A stretch of 12,359 nucleotides of DNA. Origin: Sphingobacteriales bacterium. Its GTDB lineage: Bacteria; Bacteroidota; Bacteroidia; Chitinophagales; Chitinophagaceae. The notes beneath the pieces were generated by a model. The model worked only from the letters and a program-made list of their open reading frames with translations, searched no databases and was not told where the DNA came from. Shown here piece after piece: positions 1 to 6,602 of the stretch. A program made the translations under genes and the position numbers. The stretch's first letter is position 1. Each line of letters starts with the position of its first letter. Location of the stretch: NCBI GenBank assembly GCA_024640385.1, contig JAHEFC010000080.1, positions 1 through 12,359 on the forward strand, in the 5' to 3' direction.

Positions 1-172
1 GGAAAAAGGTGATAACCCAAGAATATTCCTGGAAGGAGTTGACAAACAACTGATCGGGCAGGTAGCTGCCAAGATCCGTTCACTGCGCAAGCCTGAGCCA
101 TACAAAGGAAAGGGTGTGAAGTACAAAGGCGAATTTATCAGGCGTAAAGCAGGTAAAGCAGCAGGTAAATAA
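1..172 (+). CDS. rplF: 50S ribosomal protein L6, C-terminal part (5' truncated by window)
   Basis: This is the last 56 codons of an open frame that enters from the left edge in the frame starting at base 2 and ends at TAA 170-172. The translation contains [20 protein letters not shown] followed by [12 protein letters not shown]. The second is the conserved C-terminal signature of bacterial uL6, near the factor-binding site of the large subunit. The lysine/arginine-rich tail ([10 protein letters not shown]) is usual for the family. The next gene is rplR, the standard spc operon order L6-L18-S5-L30-L15-SecY. Only the missing 5' part is uncertain; the identity rests on motif and synteny. Confidence 0.96.
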   Translation, partial: EKGDNPRIFLEGVDKQLIGQVAAKIRSLRKPEPYKGKGVKYKGEFIRRKAGKAAGK

Positions 173-202
173 TAAGTAAGAGAGCAATTAATAATAAATG
201 GC

Positions 203-219
203 CCCTGGCAGCATCAGGG
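203..219 (+). other. short hairpin in the rplF-rplR spacer
   Basis: CCCTG (203-207) and CAGGG (215-219) can pair around a 7-nt loop, giving a GC-rich 5-bp stem in an otherwise AT-rich 65-bp spacer. No U-run follows, so it is not an intrinsic terminator. It could be a minor mRNA structure near the rplR start, or chance. Confidence 0.3.
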
Positions 220-237
220 ATCGAAAAATAAAAAATT

Positions 238-594
238 ATGAACACAAAATCTCTTAGGAGACAAAAGATCAAGTACAGGATCCGCCGCAGGATCTCCGGC
301 GAATCAGCTGCTAAACCGCGTCTGAGTGTTTTCAGGAGCAACAGTGACATCTATGTGCAACTGATCGATGATGTGAATGGTGTTACGCTTGCGGCCGCTT
401 CGAGCAGGGAAAAAGATATCGTTGCCCAGAAGGTGAATAAAACCGAAAAGAGCAAGCTGGTTGGTCAGTCCCTGGCAAAAAAAGCACTTGCAGTGGGAAT
501 TGAAAATTGTGTATTCGATCGTGGTGGTTATTTATATCATGGTCGTGTGAAAGCAGTGGCAGATGGTGCGCGTGAGGGTGGTCTTAAATTCTAA
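238..594 (+). CDS. rplR: 50S ribosomal protein L18
   Basis: The protein has 118 aa, the usual length of bacterial uL18, which binds 5S rRNA and carries it into the large subunit. The basic N-terminus ([15 protein letters not shown]) is followed by the family core [19 protein letters not shown]. The C-terminal stretch [20 protein letters not shown] and the ending AREGGLKF are typical L18 signatures. The ATG at 238 follows an A/T-rich stretch (gaaaaataaaaaatt) without a Shine-Dalgarno sequence, as is normal in Bacteroidota. It lies 65 bp after rplF and 24 bp before rpsE and is co-transcribed with them. Confidence 0.97.
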   Translation: MNTKSLRRQKIKYRIRRRISGESAAKPRLSVFRSNSDIYVQLIDDVNGVTLAAASSREKDIVAQKVNKTEKSKLVGQSLAKKALAVGIENCVFDRGGYLYHGRVKAVADGAREGGLKF

Positions 595-618
595 CACTAA
601 TCATTAATTGACAAAATA

Positions 619-1137
619 ATGTCTAAGGTAAACTTGAACAAGGTAAAAGCTGGTGACCTCGAATTGAAAGAGAAGGTGGTTGCAATTAATCGTGTTGTGA
701 AAACCACTAAAGGCGGTCGTGCGTTCAGCTTTTCTGCCCTGGTTGTTGTTGGTAACGAAAATGGCGTGGTAGGTCACGGTCTTGGTAAAGCCAAGGAAGT
801 ACAGGAAGCCATCACAAAGGGAATTGAAGATGCGAAGAAGAACCTGATCAAGGTTCCTGTGATGAAGGGAACCATACCTCATGATCAGCTGGCCAAAGAA
901 GGTGCGGCTAAAGTTCTTATCAAGCCGGCAGCTCATGGTACCGGTGTGATCGCAGGAGGCAGCATGCGTGCTGTTCTTGAGAGCGCTGGTGTAACAGATG
1001 TATTGGCAAAATCACTCGGGTCAGCCAATCCCCATAACGTAGTTAAAGCAACTTTCAAGGCGCTGGCCATGCTTCGTGAGCCGATCGAAGTTTCTAAAAC
1101 AAGGACACTGTCTTTGAAGAAAGTGTTCAACGGATAA
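619..1137 (+). CDS. rpsE: 30S ribosomal protein S5
   Basis: This 172-aa protein matches bacterial uS5, a small-subunit protein at the mRNA entry site that affects decoding accuracy. The N-terminal double-stranded-RNA-binding-like domain (about residues 13-78) contains [20 protein letters not shown] and [20 protein letters not shown], the S5 signature. The C-terminal domain includes [19 protein letters not shown] and [19 protein letters not shown], both strongly conserved. The start at 619 lacks a Shine-Dalgarno sequence and is preceded by acaaaata. It follows rplR by 24 bp. An unusual 88-bp spacer with a palindromic repeat separates it from rpmD. Confidence 0.98.
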   Translation: MSKVNLNKVKAGDLELKEKVVAINRVVKTTKGGRAFSFSALVVVGNENGVVGHGLGKAKEVQEAITKGIEDAKKNLIKVPVMKGTIPHDQLAKEGAAKVLIKPAAHGTGVIAGGSMRAVLESAGVTDVLAKSLGSANPHNVVKATFKALAMLREPIEVSKTRTLSLKKVFNG

Positions 1138-1144
1138 ACCGTAT

Positions 1145-1207
1145 AATTAAAAAGTAAGAAGTAAAAATTAAAAACTGTTTTTACTTTTTACTTCTAAATT
1201 TTTAATT
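1145..1207. repeat. AT-rich near-palindrome made of opposed 7-nt units (rpsE-rpmD spacer)
   Basis: The two 31-nt arms, 1145-1175 and 1177-1207, are reverse complements at 28 of 31 positions around a single central T. Each arm is itself a 7-nt array. The left arm reads TAAAAAG, TAAGAAG, TAAAAAT, TAAAAAC (1148-1175). The right arm reads GTTTTTA, CTTTTTA, CTTCTAA, ATTTTTA (1177-1204). In RNA this would fold into a long, weak A-U hairpin inside the ribosomal operon. It resembles a dispersed intergenic repeat more than a classical terminator, because the downstream genes are essential and no separate promoter is evident. Confidence 0.85.
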
Positions 1208-1220
1208 CTTCAGAAGAATT
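1204..1220 (+). other. hairpin immediately upstream of the rpmD start
   Basis: AATTCTT (1204-1210) and AAGAATT (1214-1220) form a perfect 7-bp stem with a 3-nt loop, CAG. It ends five bases before the rpmD ATG. It shares four bases with the end of the larger palindrome, so the two structures would compete at their edges. A role in rpmD translation is only inferred. Confidence 0.45.
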
Positions 1221-1225
1221 TATAT

Positions 1226-1408
1226 ATGAAAAAGATTAAGATCACCCAGGTAAAAAGTGTCATCGACAGACCAGAGCGCCAGAAGAAAACAATGGAAGCT
1301 CTTGGCCTTCGGAAGCTTAACAATGTTGTTGAGGTCGAGGCCACTCCCCAGATACTGGGTATGGTACGCAAAGTGAATCACCTGGTGAAGGTTGAGGAAC
1401 TGAACTGA
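1226..1408 (+). CDS. rpmD: 50S ribosomal protein L30
   Basis: At 60 aa this is the normal size for bacterial uL30, a small large-subunit protein. It begins MKKIKITQVKSVIDRPERQK. It carries the typical core ALGLRKLNNVVEVEATPQI, followed by GMVRKVNHLVKVEE, the family's conserved C-terminal pattern. The ATG at 1226 sits just downstream of a small hairpin (1204-1220) and lacks a Shine-Dalgarno sequence. It lies between rpsE and rplO, as in the standard spc operon. A 72-bp spacer separates it from the preferred rplO start. Confidence 0.97.
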   Translation: MKKIKITQVKSVIDRPERQKKTMEALGLRKLNNVVEVEATPQILGMVRKVNHLVKVEELN

Positions 1409-1480
1409 CCCTCTTCCCTGGAGGTATAAGTATAATAATTGCGAGCAGCACAGGGAGCTGCGTTGAGTAAAAAAATAAGC

Positions 1481-1930
1481 ATGAAACTCCATTCTTTAAA
1501 GCCTGCAGAAGGTTCTACAAAAAAAGTTAAGCGTTTAGGTCGTGGTGAAGCCTCCGGTCATGGTGGTACTTCTACAAAAGGTAACAAGGGCGCGCAAAGC
1601 CGTACCGGTTACAAAAGAAAATTTGCACACGAAGGCGGACAGATGCCCATCCAGCGTCGTATTCCCAAACGCGGTTTCAAAAATAACAACCGTATAGAGT
1701 TCAAAGTGTTCAACCTCGGCCAGATCGAACAGATCATCGAGAAATACGGTATTACAGACTTCAGCCTGGAAACACTTTATATCAATGGCCTGGTGGGCAA
1801 AACCGATAAGGTAAAGATCCTTGGGAACGGTGAGCTTAAAACCAAGATAGGCTTCAAAGTGAACGCCGTCAGCGAAAAAGCCAAAGCTGCAATCGAAGCG
1901 GCAGGCGGAACTGTTGAGATACTGAATTAA
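1481..1930 (+). CDS. rplO: 50S ribosomal protein L15
   Basis: This 149-aa protein is bacterial uL15, an early-assembling large-subunit protein. The N-terminus MKLHSLKPAEGSTKK leads into the glycine/lysine-rich extension (GRGEASGHGGTSTKGNKGAQ) that threads into 23S rRNA. The C-terminal half contains KVKILGNGELKTKIGFKVNA and AAIEAAGGTVEILN, matching the L15 signature. The same frame can be extended back to a TTG at 1439, adding 14 residues. I prefer the ATG at 1481 because Bacteroidota L15 proteins begin at MKLHSLKPAEGS-like sequences and the ATG is preceded by an A-rich stretch (gtaaaaaaataagc). Confidence 0.96.
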   Translation: MKLHSLKPAEGSTKKVKRLGRGEASGHGGTSTKGNKGAQSRTGYKRKFAHEGGQMPIQRRIPKRGFKNNNRIEFKVFNLGQIEQIIEKYGITDFSLETLYINGLVGKTDKVKILGNGELKTKIGFKVNAVSEKAKAAIEAAGGTVEILN

Positions 1931-1943
1931 TTTACGATATTTG

Positions 1944-2008
1944 GAAAAGTCAAAAGTGAAAAGTGAAAAGTCAAAATATTTTGACTTTTGAATTTTGACT
2001 TTTGATTT
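1944..2008. repeat. AT-rich near-palindrome made of opposed 7-nt units (rplO-secY spacer)
   Basis: The left half is five heptamers: GAAAAGT (1944), CAAAAGT (1951), GAAAAGT (1958), GAAAAGT (1965) and CAAAATA (1972). The right half is four: TTTTGAC (1979), TTTTGAA (1986), TTTTGAC (1993) and TTTTGAT (2000). The arms 1951-1976 and 1979-2004 are complementary at 23 of 26 positions around a 2-nt centre, and some pairing continues outward to 1947 and 2008. It has the same design as the element at 1145-1207 but a different unit sequence. A partial transcription-attenuating role ahead of secY is possible but only inferred. Confidence 0.85.
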
Positions 2009-2047
2009 ATTGGCGGAATAAACATTAAAAGATTAAATCATTCCTCT

Positions 2048-3382
2048 GTGAAGAAATTCTTTCAGACCATCAGGAATATCTGGAGCATCGAAGAGTTGCG
2101 CAGCAAGATCATGGTGACTTTGCTCCTGGTATTGGTCTACCGATTCGGATCCCATGTGGTATTGCCGGGTATTGACCCCAATAAGCTCAACCTGTCTGGC
2201 GCTAAAGAAGGCCTATTAGGCCTCTTTGATACATTTGCCGGCGGTTCGTTCTCCAATGCATCTATTTTCGCCCTTGGTATCATGCCCTATATTTCTGCAT
2301 CGATCTTCATGCAGCTGATGACCATCCTGGTTCCCCAGATGCAAAAACTGCAAAAAGAAGGCGACAGCGGCCGGAAAAAGATCAACCAATGGACACGCTA
2401 CCTTACTGCAGCCGTAACACTGCTCCAGGGTGCTGCTTATGTAGCTTACCTGCGTAACGTGAACCGCGATGCACTGATCGAATCATACCAGGGTTTCTTC
2501 TGGATCTCTACCGTGATCATACTTACTGCAGGTACCCTGTTTGTCATGTGGCTGGGTGAAAAGATCCAGGATAAAGGTTTAGGTAACGGTACTTCCATCA
2601 TCATCATGGTGGGTATCCTGGCCAGGCTGCCACAGTCATTCCTTGGGGAATTTGCTTCCAAGCAAACCCGCGGCGGTGGTGGTCTTCTGATCTTCCTCGT
2701 GGAGATTGCATTCCTGATCGCCATTATTTTAGGCCTGATCATCCTGGTTCAGGGTGTAAGGAAGATTCCTATAAACTATGCCAAGCAGATTGTTGGCAAC
2801 AGGCAGTTCACCGGTGCAAGACAGTTCCTGCCCCTTAAAGTGAATGCATCTGGTGTTATGCCCATCATCTTCGCCCAGGCGATCATGTTCCTTCCTACGC
2901 TGGTATCTTTCACCAATTTCGAAACAGGCAAGGGTATAGCAAGGATCTTTAACGATCATAGTAATTTCTGGTATATGCTGATCTACGCTGTGATGGTGAT
3001 AGCTTTCACCTTCCTGTATACAGCCCTGATCTTTAACCCCAAACAAATGTCGGACAGCCTGAAGCAAAGCAATGGCTTCATTCCCGGCGTTAAGCCAGGT
3101 CAGCCAACTGCAGACTTCATCGGGCAGGTGATGGACAGGATCACCCTTCCAGGTGCAGTCTTTCTGGCTATCATCGGTATCCTCCCTGGTATTGCCCAGC
3201 GTTTGGGGGTTACTCAAAGTTTCTCAACATTTTTTGGTGGTACTTCTCTACTGATCATGGTAGGTGTTATCCTTGATACACTCCAGCAGATCGAAACCCA
3301 CCTGCTCATGCGCCAGTACGATGGTCTCATGAAAGGAGGAAGGATACAGGGAAGACAAGCCGCAACTACTTCTTCTATCTGA
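2048..3382 (+). CDS. secY: preprotein translocase subunit SecY
   Basis: This 444-aa polytopic membrane protein is the channel subunit of the SecYEG translocon. About ten hydrophobic segments are visible, starting with MVTLLLVLVYRF (residues 22-33). The plug and TM2 region is at about 57-92 (FDTFAGGSFSNA, then IMPYISASIFMQL). The family motif GEKIQDKGLGNGTS is at 170-183, FIPGVKPGQPT at 344-354, and the cytosolic C-terminal RQYDGLMKGGRIQGR at 422-436. The start is GTG at 2048, chosen because MKKFFQTIRNIWSIEELR is the usual SecY N-terminus and no upstream in-frame ATG fits. Its TGA overlaps the map ATG by one base, implying translational coupling. Confidence 0.97.
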   Translation: MKKFFQTIRNIWSIEELRSKIMVTLLLVLVYRFGSHVVLPGIDPNKLNLSGAKEGLLGLFDTFAGGSFSNASIFALGIMPYISASIFMQLMTILVPQMQKLQKEGDSGRKKINQWTRYLTAAVTLLQGAAYVAYLRNVNRDALIESYQGFFWISTVIILTAGTLFVMWLGEKIQDKGLGNGTSIIIMVGILARLPQSFLGEFASKQTRGGGGLLIFLVEIAFLIAIILGLIILVQGVRKIPINYAKQIVGNRQFTGARQFLPLKVNASGVMPIIFAQAIMFLPTLVSFTNFETGKGIARIFNDHSNFWYMLIYAVMVIAFTFLYTALIFNPKQMSDSLKQSNGFIPGVKPGQPTADFIGQVMDRITLPGAVFLAIIGILPGIAQRLGVTQSFSTFFGGTSLLIMVGVILDTLQQIETHLLMRQYDGLMKGGRIQGRQAATTSSI

Positions 3383-4182
3383 TGATCATCATTAAGACAA
3401 ACGCCGAGATTGAATTAATCAGAGAAAGCAGCTTATTAGTGAGTGCCACCTTATCAGAGGTGGCTGCTTTTTTAAAGCCCGGACTCACTACACTGCAGAT
3501 CGATAAAATGGCGGACGATTTTATCCGCGATAACGGTGCCACACCTTCTTTCAAGAATTACAAGGGTTATCCATTCGCTACCTGCATCTCTGTGAATGAT
3601 GCTGTTGTACACGGTTTCCCCGGTAAGCATGTCCTCAGAGCAGGAGACATTATTTCGGTTGACGTGGGTGTATACAAGAACGGGTTCCATGGAGATAGCG
3701 CATACACTTTTGCGATAGGTGAAGTGGCTCCCGAGGTGATACAACTTATGGCTGTGACCCGTGAGTCGCTCTATAAGGGAATTGAAAAAGCTGTGGCTGG
3801 TAACAGGGTGGGAGATATTGCCCACGCCATACAGGAGTACACCGAGAAAAAACACGGATACGGCGTGGTACGTGAACTCGTAGGCCATGGACTTGGCCGT
3901 CACCTGCACGAAGATCCGCAGGTACCGAATTTCGGTAAGAAAGGTTCCGGACCAAAATTGAAGGAGAATTCTGTGATCGCCATTGAACCCATGATCAACC
4001 TGGGTACCAAAGATGTGTATTACGATACTGATGGCTGGACAGTGAGAACAAAAGATGGTAAGCCCGCTGCGCATTACGAACATACCATTTGCATCAAGAA
4101 ACATAAAGCTGATGTGCTCTCATCATTTGAAGGTATCATCGCCAATGAGAAAAAAAATAAGGAACTCTTTAGTGATTACTAG
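3382..4182 (+). CDS. map: methionine aminopeptidase, type I
   Basis: This 266-aa cytosolic metalloprotease removes N-terminal methionine from nascent proteins. All expected active-site residues are visible: His77 (NDAVVHGFP), metal ligands Asp94 (SVDVG), Asp105 (HGDSAYTF), His169 (LVGHGLGRHLHEDP), Glu202 (AIEPMI) and Glu233 (HYEHTICI), plus the substrate-contacting His176. There is no zinc-finger extension, so it is the short type Ia form. The ATG overlaps the secY TGA (TGATG). This secY-map arrangement is common in Bacteroidota and many other bacteria. Here map is the last gene of the operon, followed 21 bp later by an intrinsic terminator. Confidence 0.97.
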   Translation: MIIIKTNAEIELIRESSLLVSATLSEVAAFLKPGLTTLQIDKMADDFIRDNGATPSFKNYKGYPFATCISVNDAVVHGFPGKHVLRAGDIISVDVGVYKNGFHGDSAYTFAIGEVAPEVIQLMAVTRESLYKGIEKAVAGNRVGDIAHAIQEYTEKKHGYGVVRELVGHGLGRHLHEDPQVPNFGKKGSGPKLKENSVIAIEPMINLGTKDVYYDTDGWTVRTKDGKPAAHYEHTICIKKHKADVLSSFEGIIANEKKNKELFSDY

Positions 4183-4203
4183 GAGTTCGATAAAAGTTAT
4201 ACG

Positions 4204-4238
4204 AAAGACGCTGGATAGATATCCCGCGTCTTTTTTTT
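4204..4238 (+). terminator. intrinsic terminator closing the spc operon after map
   Basis: AAAGACGC (4204-4211) pairs with GCGTCTTT (4226-4233). An inner GGAT/ATCC stem (4213-4216 with 4221-4224) closes a 4-nt loop, with one T/C mismatch between the two stems. The hairpin runs into eight consecutive T residues (4231-4238). This is a strong Rho-independent terminator for the upstream ribosomal operon. Confidence 0.9.
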
Positions 4239-4250
4239 GAAAAAACATGT

Positions 4251-4259
4251 TTAACCTTG
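4251..4259 (+). promoter_or_regulatory. candidate Bacteroidota -7 promoter element for the HAD gene
   Basis: TTAACCTTG (4251-4259) resembles the phylum's TAnnTTTG -7 element with one mismatch. It lies directly downstream of the map terminator and ends four bases before the ATG at 4264, so the transcript would start at or near that ATG. No TTG was found at the usual -33 spacing, so confidence is limited. Confidence 0.4.
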
Positions 4260-4263
4260 CGGT

Positions 4264-4971
4264 ATGAATGGAGATAAAGGATCAAAACAAGCTGCGGAGT
4301 CCCCTTTGAAAGATAAGATGAACCTTCCTGCTGCTGTGATTTTTGATATGGATGGAACCCTTGTAGCAACAACTGAAGGTGATTTTCTGGCATGGCAGAA
4401 ATTATTTCTGGATTTTGGCAGGCACTTGAGTTATGGTGAATATTTCCCTCTGCTTGGAAAAAAAAGTATTGATGTGGTGAAAGAAGGATTGGGTCTTGAT
4501 GGCGACGTTGCACAACAGGCCATGCACAAAAAGATGGAGTATTTCGAAGATATCGTTAAAGAGCGTGGAATAGTTACCATGCCTAATGCTGAAATTTTTC
4601 TCCAGGAAATAAAAGACCTCGGTATCCCTATTGCATTGGCGACCAGCTCAAGGAAAATGAAAATGAAACTGGTCATGGAAGAATCCGGACTGGGGAAATA
4701 TTTTTCGGTGTTTGTCACCGGAGAAGAGGTGACACACGGAAAGCCACACCCAGACATCTTCCTGCTTGCTGCTAAACGGCTTCATGTTGACCCGGCCCAA
4801 TGCCTTGTACTTGAGGACGCCGTTAATGGTGTTGCTGCAGCGAAGGCGGCTGGAATGAAATGTATTGCCATTACCAACACACACGACGATGCTGCTCTGG
4901 CCGAAGCTGATCTGGTTGTCAATAGCTTTTCTGAGCTTTCGGTTCAGTCAGTCAAATCTTGTTTTTCATAA
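4264..4971 (+). CDS. HAD-superfamily hydrolase, beta-phosphoglucomutase/phosphatase-like
   Basis: This 235-aa protein has all four HAD motifs. Motif I is FDMDGTL (nucleophile Asp28, acid/base Asp30), motif II is ATSSR (Ser128), motif III is HGKPHPD (Lys160) and motif IV is LEDAVNG (Glu184-Asp185). A helical cap between motifs I and II (about residues 40-110) places it in the subfamily I beta-phosphoglucomutase/phosphatase group, which acts on small phosphorylated sugars. The KPHPDIF and EDAVNGV strings are typical of that group. The first 18 residues are polar and poorly conserved in style, so a start at Met19 (4318) is a real alternative. The start at 4264 is favoured if the candidate promoter gives a near-leaderless mRNA. 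The exact substrate cannot be told. Confidence 0.88.
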   Translation: MNGDKGSKQAAESPLKDKMNLPAAVIFDMDGTLVATTEGDFLAWQKLFLDFGRHLSYGEYFPLLGKKSIDVVKEGLGLDGDVAQQAMHKKMEYFEDIVKERGIVTMPNAEIFLQEIKDLGIPIALATSSRKMKMKLVMEESGLGKYFSVFVTGEEVTHGKPHPDIFLLAAKRLHVDPAQCLVLEDAVNGVAAAKAAGMKCIAITNTHDDAALAEADLVVNSFSELSVQSVKSCFS

Positions 4972-5052
4972 ACAGCTCCGTATTGATGCTGCATGTATTG
5001 GATACATTCCGCATACTGCCTGGTTTGTGGGTAGAAATGACGTTTTGCTTCG

Positions 5053-5062
5053 TTAACTTTAG
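5053..5062 (+). promoter_or_regulatory. candidate Bacteroidota -7 promoter element for the M20 peptidase gene
   Basis: TTAACTTTAG (5053-5062) is a near match to TAnnTTTG. It starts 13 bases before the ATG at 5066, the same distance as the element before the HAD gene. It suggests an independent transcription start very close to the ATG. No clear -33 TTG at canonical spacing was found. Confidence 0.38.
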
Positions 5063-5065
5063 AGT

Positions 5066-6601
5066 ATGATAAAGACTATCCGGTTGATCATGATCATGTT
5101 GCTGCTGCAACATGTTGGCTTTAGCCAGGCCAGGGAAATACTGAAGGTCCGCGAGTGGCGTGAGAAGAATGAAAACAGGCTGCTGAAAGAATACTTGAAT
5201 TTTCTTTCTGTCCCCAATATTGCAGCAGATACCGTTTCTCTGTTAAAGAACGCGGATATCATTATGGAAATGTTGAGAACGTCAGGCGTTCAGAAAGTGC
5301 AACTGTTGAAGCCCGTCACAAAAGGAGCAGCGCCTGCCGTATTTGGTGAAGTGATAACTCCCGGTGCAAAACAGACCATTATTTTCTATGCGCATTACGA
5401 TGGCCAACCCGTCAACCCGGCTAACTGGTATAAAGGGCTTGATCCATTCAAGCCAGTATTGACCAATGGTCCATTAGGAAACAGTTTCCAGATATTGCCC
5501 GTGCCAGATGCACAAACATCCATCGATCCAGACTGGAGGATATTCGGACGGGGAGCATCTGACGATAAGGCCGGAGTGATGAGCATCATCACTGCCTACC
5601 AGGCTTTGGTTTCAAGCTCCCAGAAGCCATCGGTGAATATTAAATTCTTTTTTGAAGGCGAAGAAGAAGCTGGATCCGCTCATTTGGGTGAGATCATGGA
5701 AACCCACAGGTCCTTATTGGGATCCGATCTCTGGATCATGTGCGATGGTCCTGTACATCAATCAGGAAGGAAAAGTATCAGTTTCGGAGTAAGAGGCGAT
5801 GCGAATATGGAACTGATCCTTTATGGGCCTAATAAACCACTGCATAGCGGGCACTATGGTAATTGGGTGCGTAATCCGGCATGGCAGTTGGTACAGTTAA
5901 TGGCTACCATGAAGAATGACAAAGGCGAGGTGACCATCAAGGGTTATTATGATGATGTTGCACCCCTGTCTGAACTTGAGAAAAAAGCGCTCAGGGAAAT
6001 GCCTCAGGTTGATGAACAAATGAAAAAGGAATTAGGTATCGTCACAACAGAAATGGAAGGTAAAAGCCTTTATGAATCATATAATTTTCCTTCATTGAAT
6101 ATCAATGGTATCCGGAGTGCAGATGTTGGTGCTATGGCAGCAAATGTGATCCCTGTCAAAGCGAGTGTTGTATTGGATCTGAGGCAGGTAGCAGGAACAG
6201 ACTGGCAAAAGCAGCAACAGAAGGTTGTTGAACATATCAGATCCCGCGGCTATTATGTTACGGAAAAAGAACCTACAGAGGAAGAGCGGGCGAAGTATCC
6301 GGATATCATCCAGGTGATCAGGAAGAGTGGGTATAATGCGCAAAAGACGAGGATGGACCTTCCGGTAGCAGAAAAATTAATCAATGCGATTCAATCCACA
6401 ACCGCCGAAAAAGTGGTGAGAGTACCTACCATGGGGGGAAGTCTGCCCCTGTTTATTTTTGAGCAAACACTTGGTGCAACAGTGATCACCGTTCCCATCG
6501 CCAATCATGATAACAATCAGCATGCGGAGAATGAAAATATAAGGATCAGGAATTTGTGGAATGGTATTGAAACGATGGCTTCAATAATGCTGATGAAGTA
6601 G
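5066..6601 (+). CDS. secreted M20-family metallopeptidase (dipeptidase-like)
   Basis: This 511-aa zinc peptidase of the M20 carboxypeptidase/dipeptidase family has an N-terminal signal peptide (residues 1-21: Lys3 and Arg6, a hydrophobic LIMIMLLL core, ending VGFSQ). It is therefore probably exported to the periplasm. The two-metal site is intact: His110 (YAHYDGQP), bridging Asp166 (GRGASDDKAG), the glutamates of FFFEGEEEAGS (probably Glu200 as base and Glu201 as ligand), Asp227 (IMCDGP) and His486 (NNQHAENENI). The middle part (about 240-400) is the lid/dimerisation domain. The likely role is hydrolysis of dipeptides or small N-acyl amides from outside the cytoplasm; the substrate is inferred only. 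The next gene starts one base after its TAG. Confidence 0.92.
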   Translation: MIKTIRLIMIMLLLQHVGFSQAREILKVREWREKNENRLLKEYLNFLSVPNIAADTVSLLKNADIIMEMLRTSGVQKVQLLKPVTKGAAPAVFGEVITPGAKQTIIFYAHYDGQPVNPANWYKGLDPFKPVLTNGPLGNSFQILPVPDAQTSIDPDWRIFGRGASDDKAGVMSIITAYQALVSSSQKPSVNIKFFFEGEEEAGSAHLGEIMETHRSLLGSDLWIMCDGPVHQSGRKSISFGVRGDANMELILYGPNKPLHSGHYGNWVRNPAWQLVQLMATMKNDKGEVTIKGYYDDVAPLSELEKKALREMPQVDEQMKKELGIVTTEMEGKSLYESYNFPSLNINGIRSADVGAMAANVIPVKASVVLDLRQVAGTDWQKQQQKVVEHIRSRGYYVTEKEPTEEERAKYPDIIQVIRKSGYNAQKTRMDLPVAEKLINAIQSTTAEKVVRVPTMGGSLPLFIFEQTLGATVITVPIANHDNNQHAENENIRIRNLWNGIETMASIMLMK

Positions 6602-6602
6602 C

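Noticed and set aside
1445..1461. GCAGC/GCTGC 5-bp stem in the rpmD-rplO spacer
   Set aside because: Too short, no U-run, and not linked to the rplO start at 1481; probably chance.
1439..1480. Upstream extension of rplO from TTG 1439, adding MRAAQGAALSKKIS
   Set aside because: The ATG at 1481 gives the usual L15 N-terminus and length, and has the A-rich leader typical of this operon; the extension does not look like L15.
1145..2008. CRISPR or insertion-sequence ends as explanation of the two palindromes
   Set aside because: The units are 7 nt with no spacers between them, there is no transposase, and no target duplication was seen.
2729..3217. 162-codon frame antisense to secY
   Set aside because: The sense strand encodes conserved SecY motifs throughout; the antisense protein has no family features.
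3472..4104. 210-codon frame antisense to map
   Set aside because: It is a shadow of the well-supported map gene, with no domain or signal and no promoter-like context.
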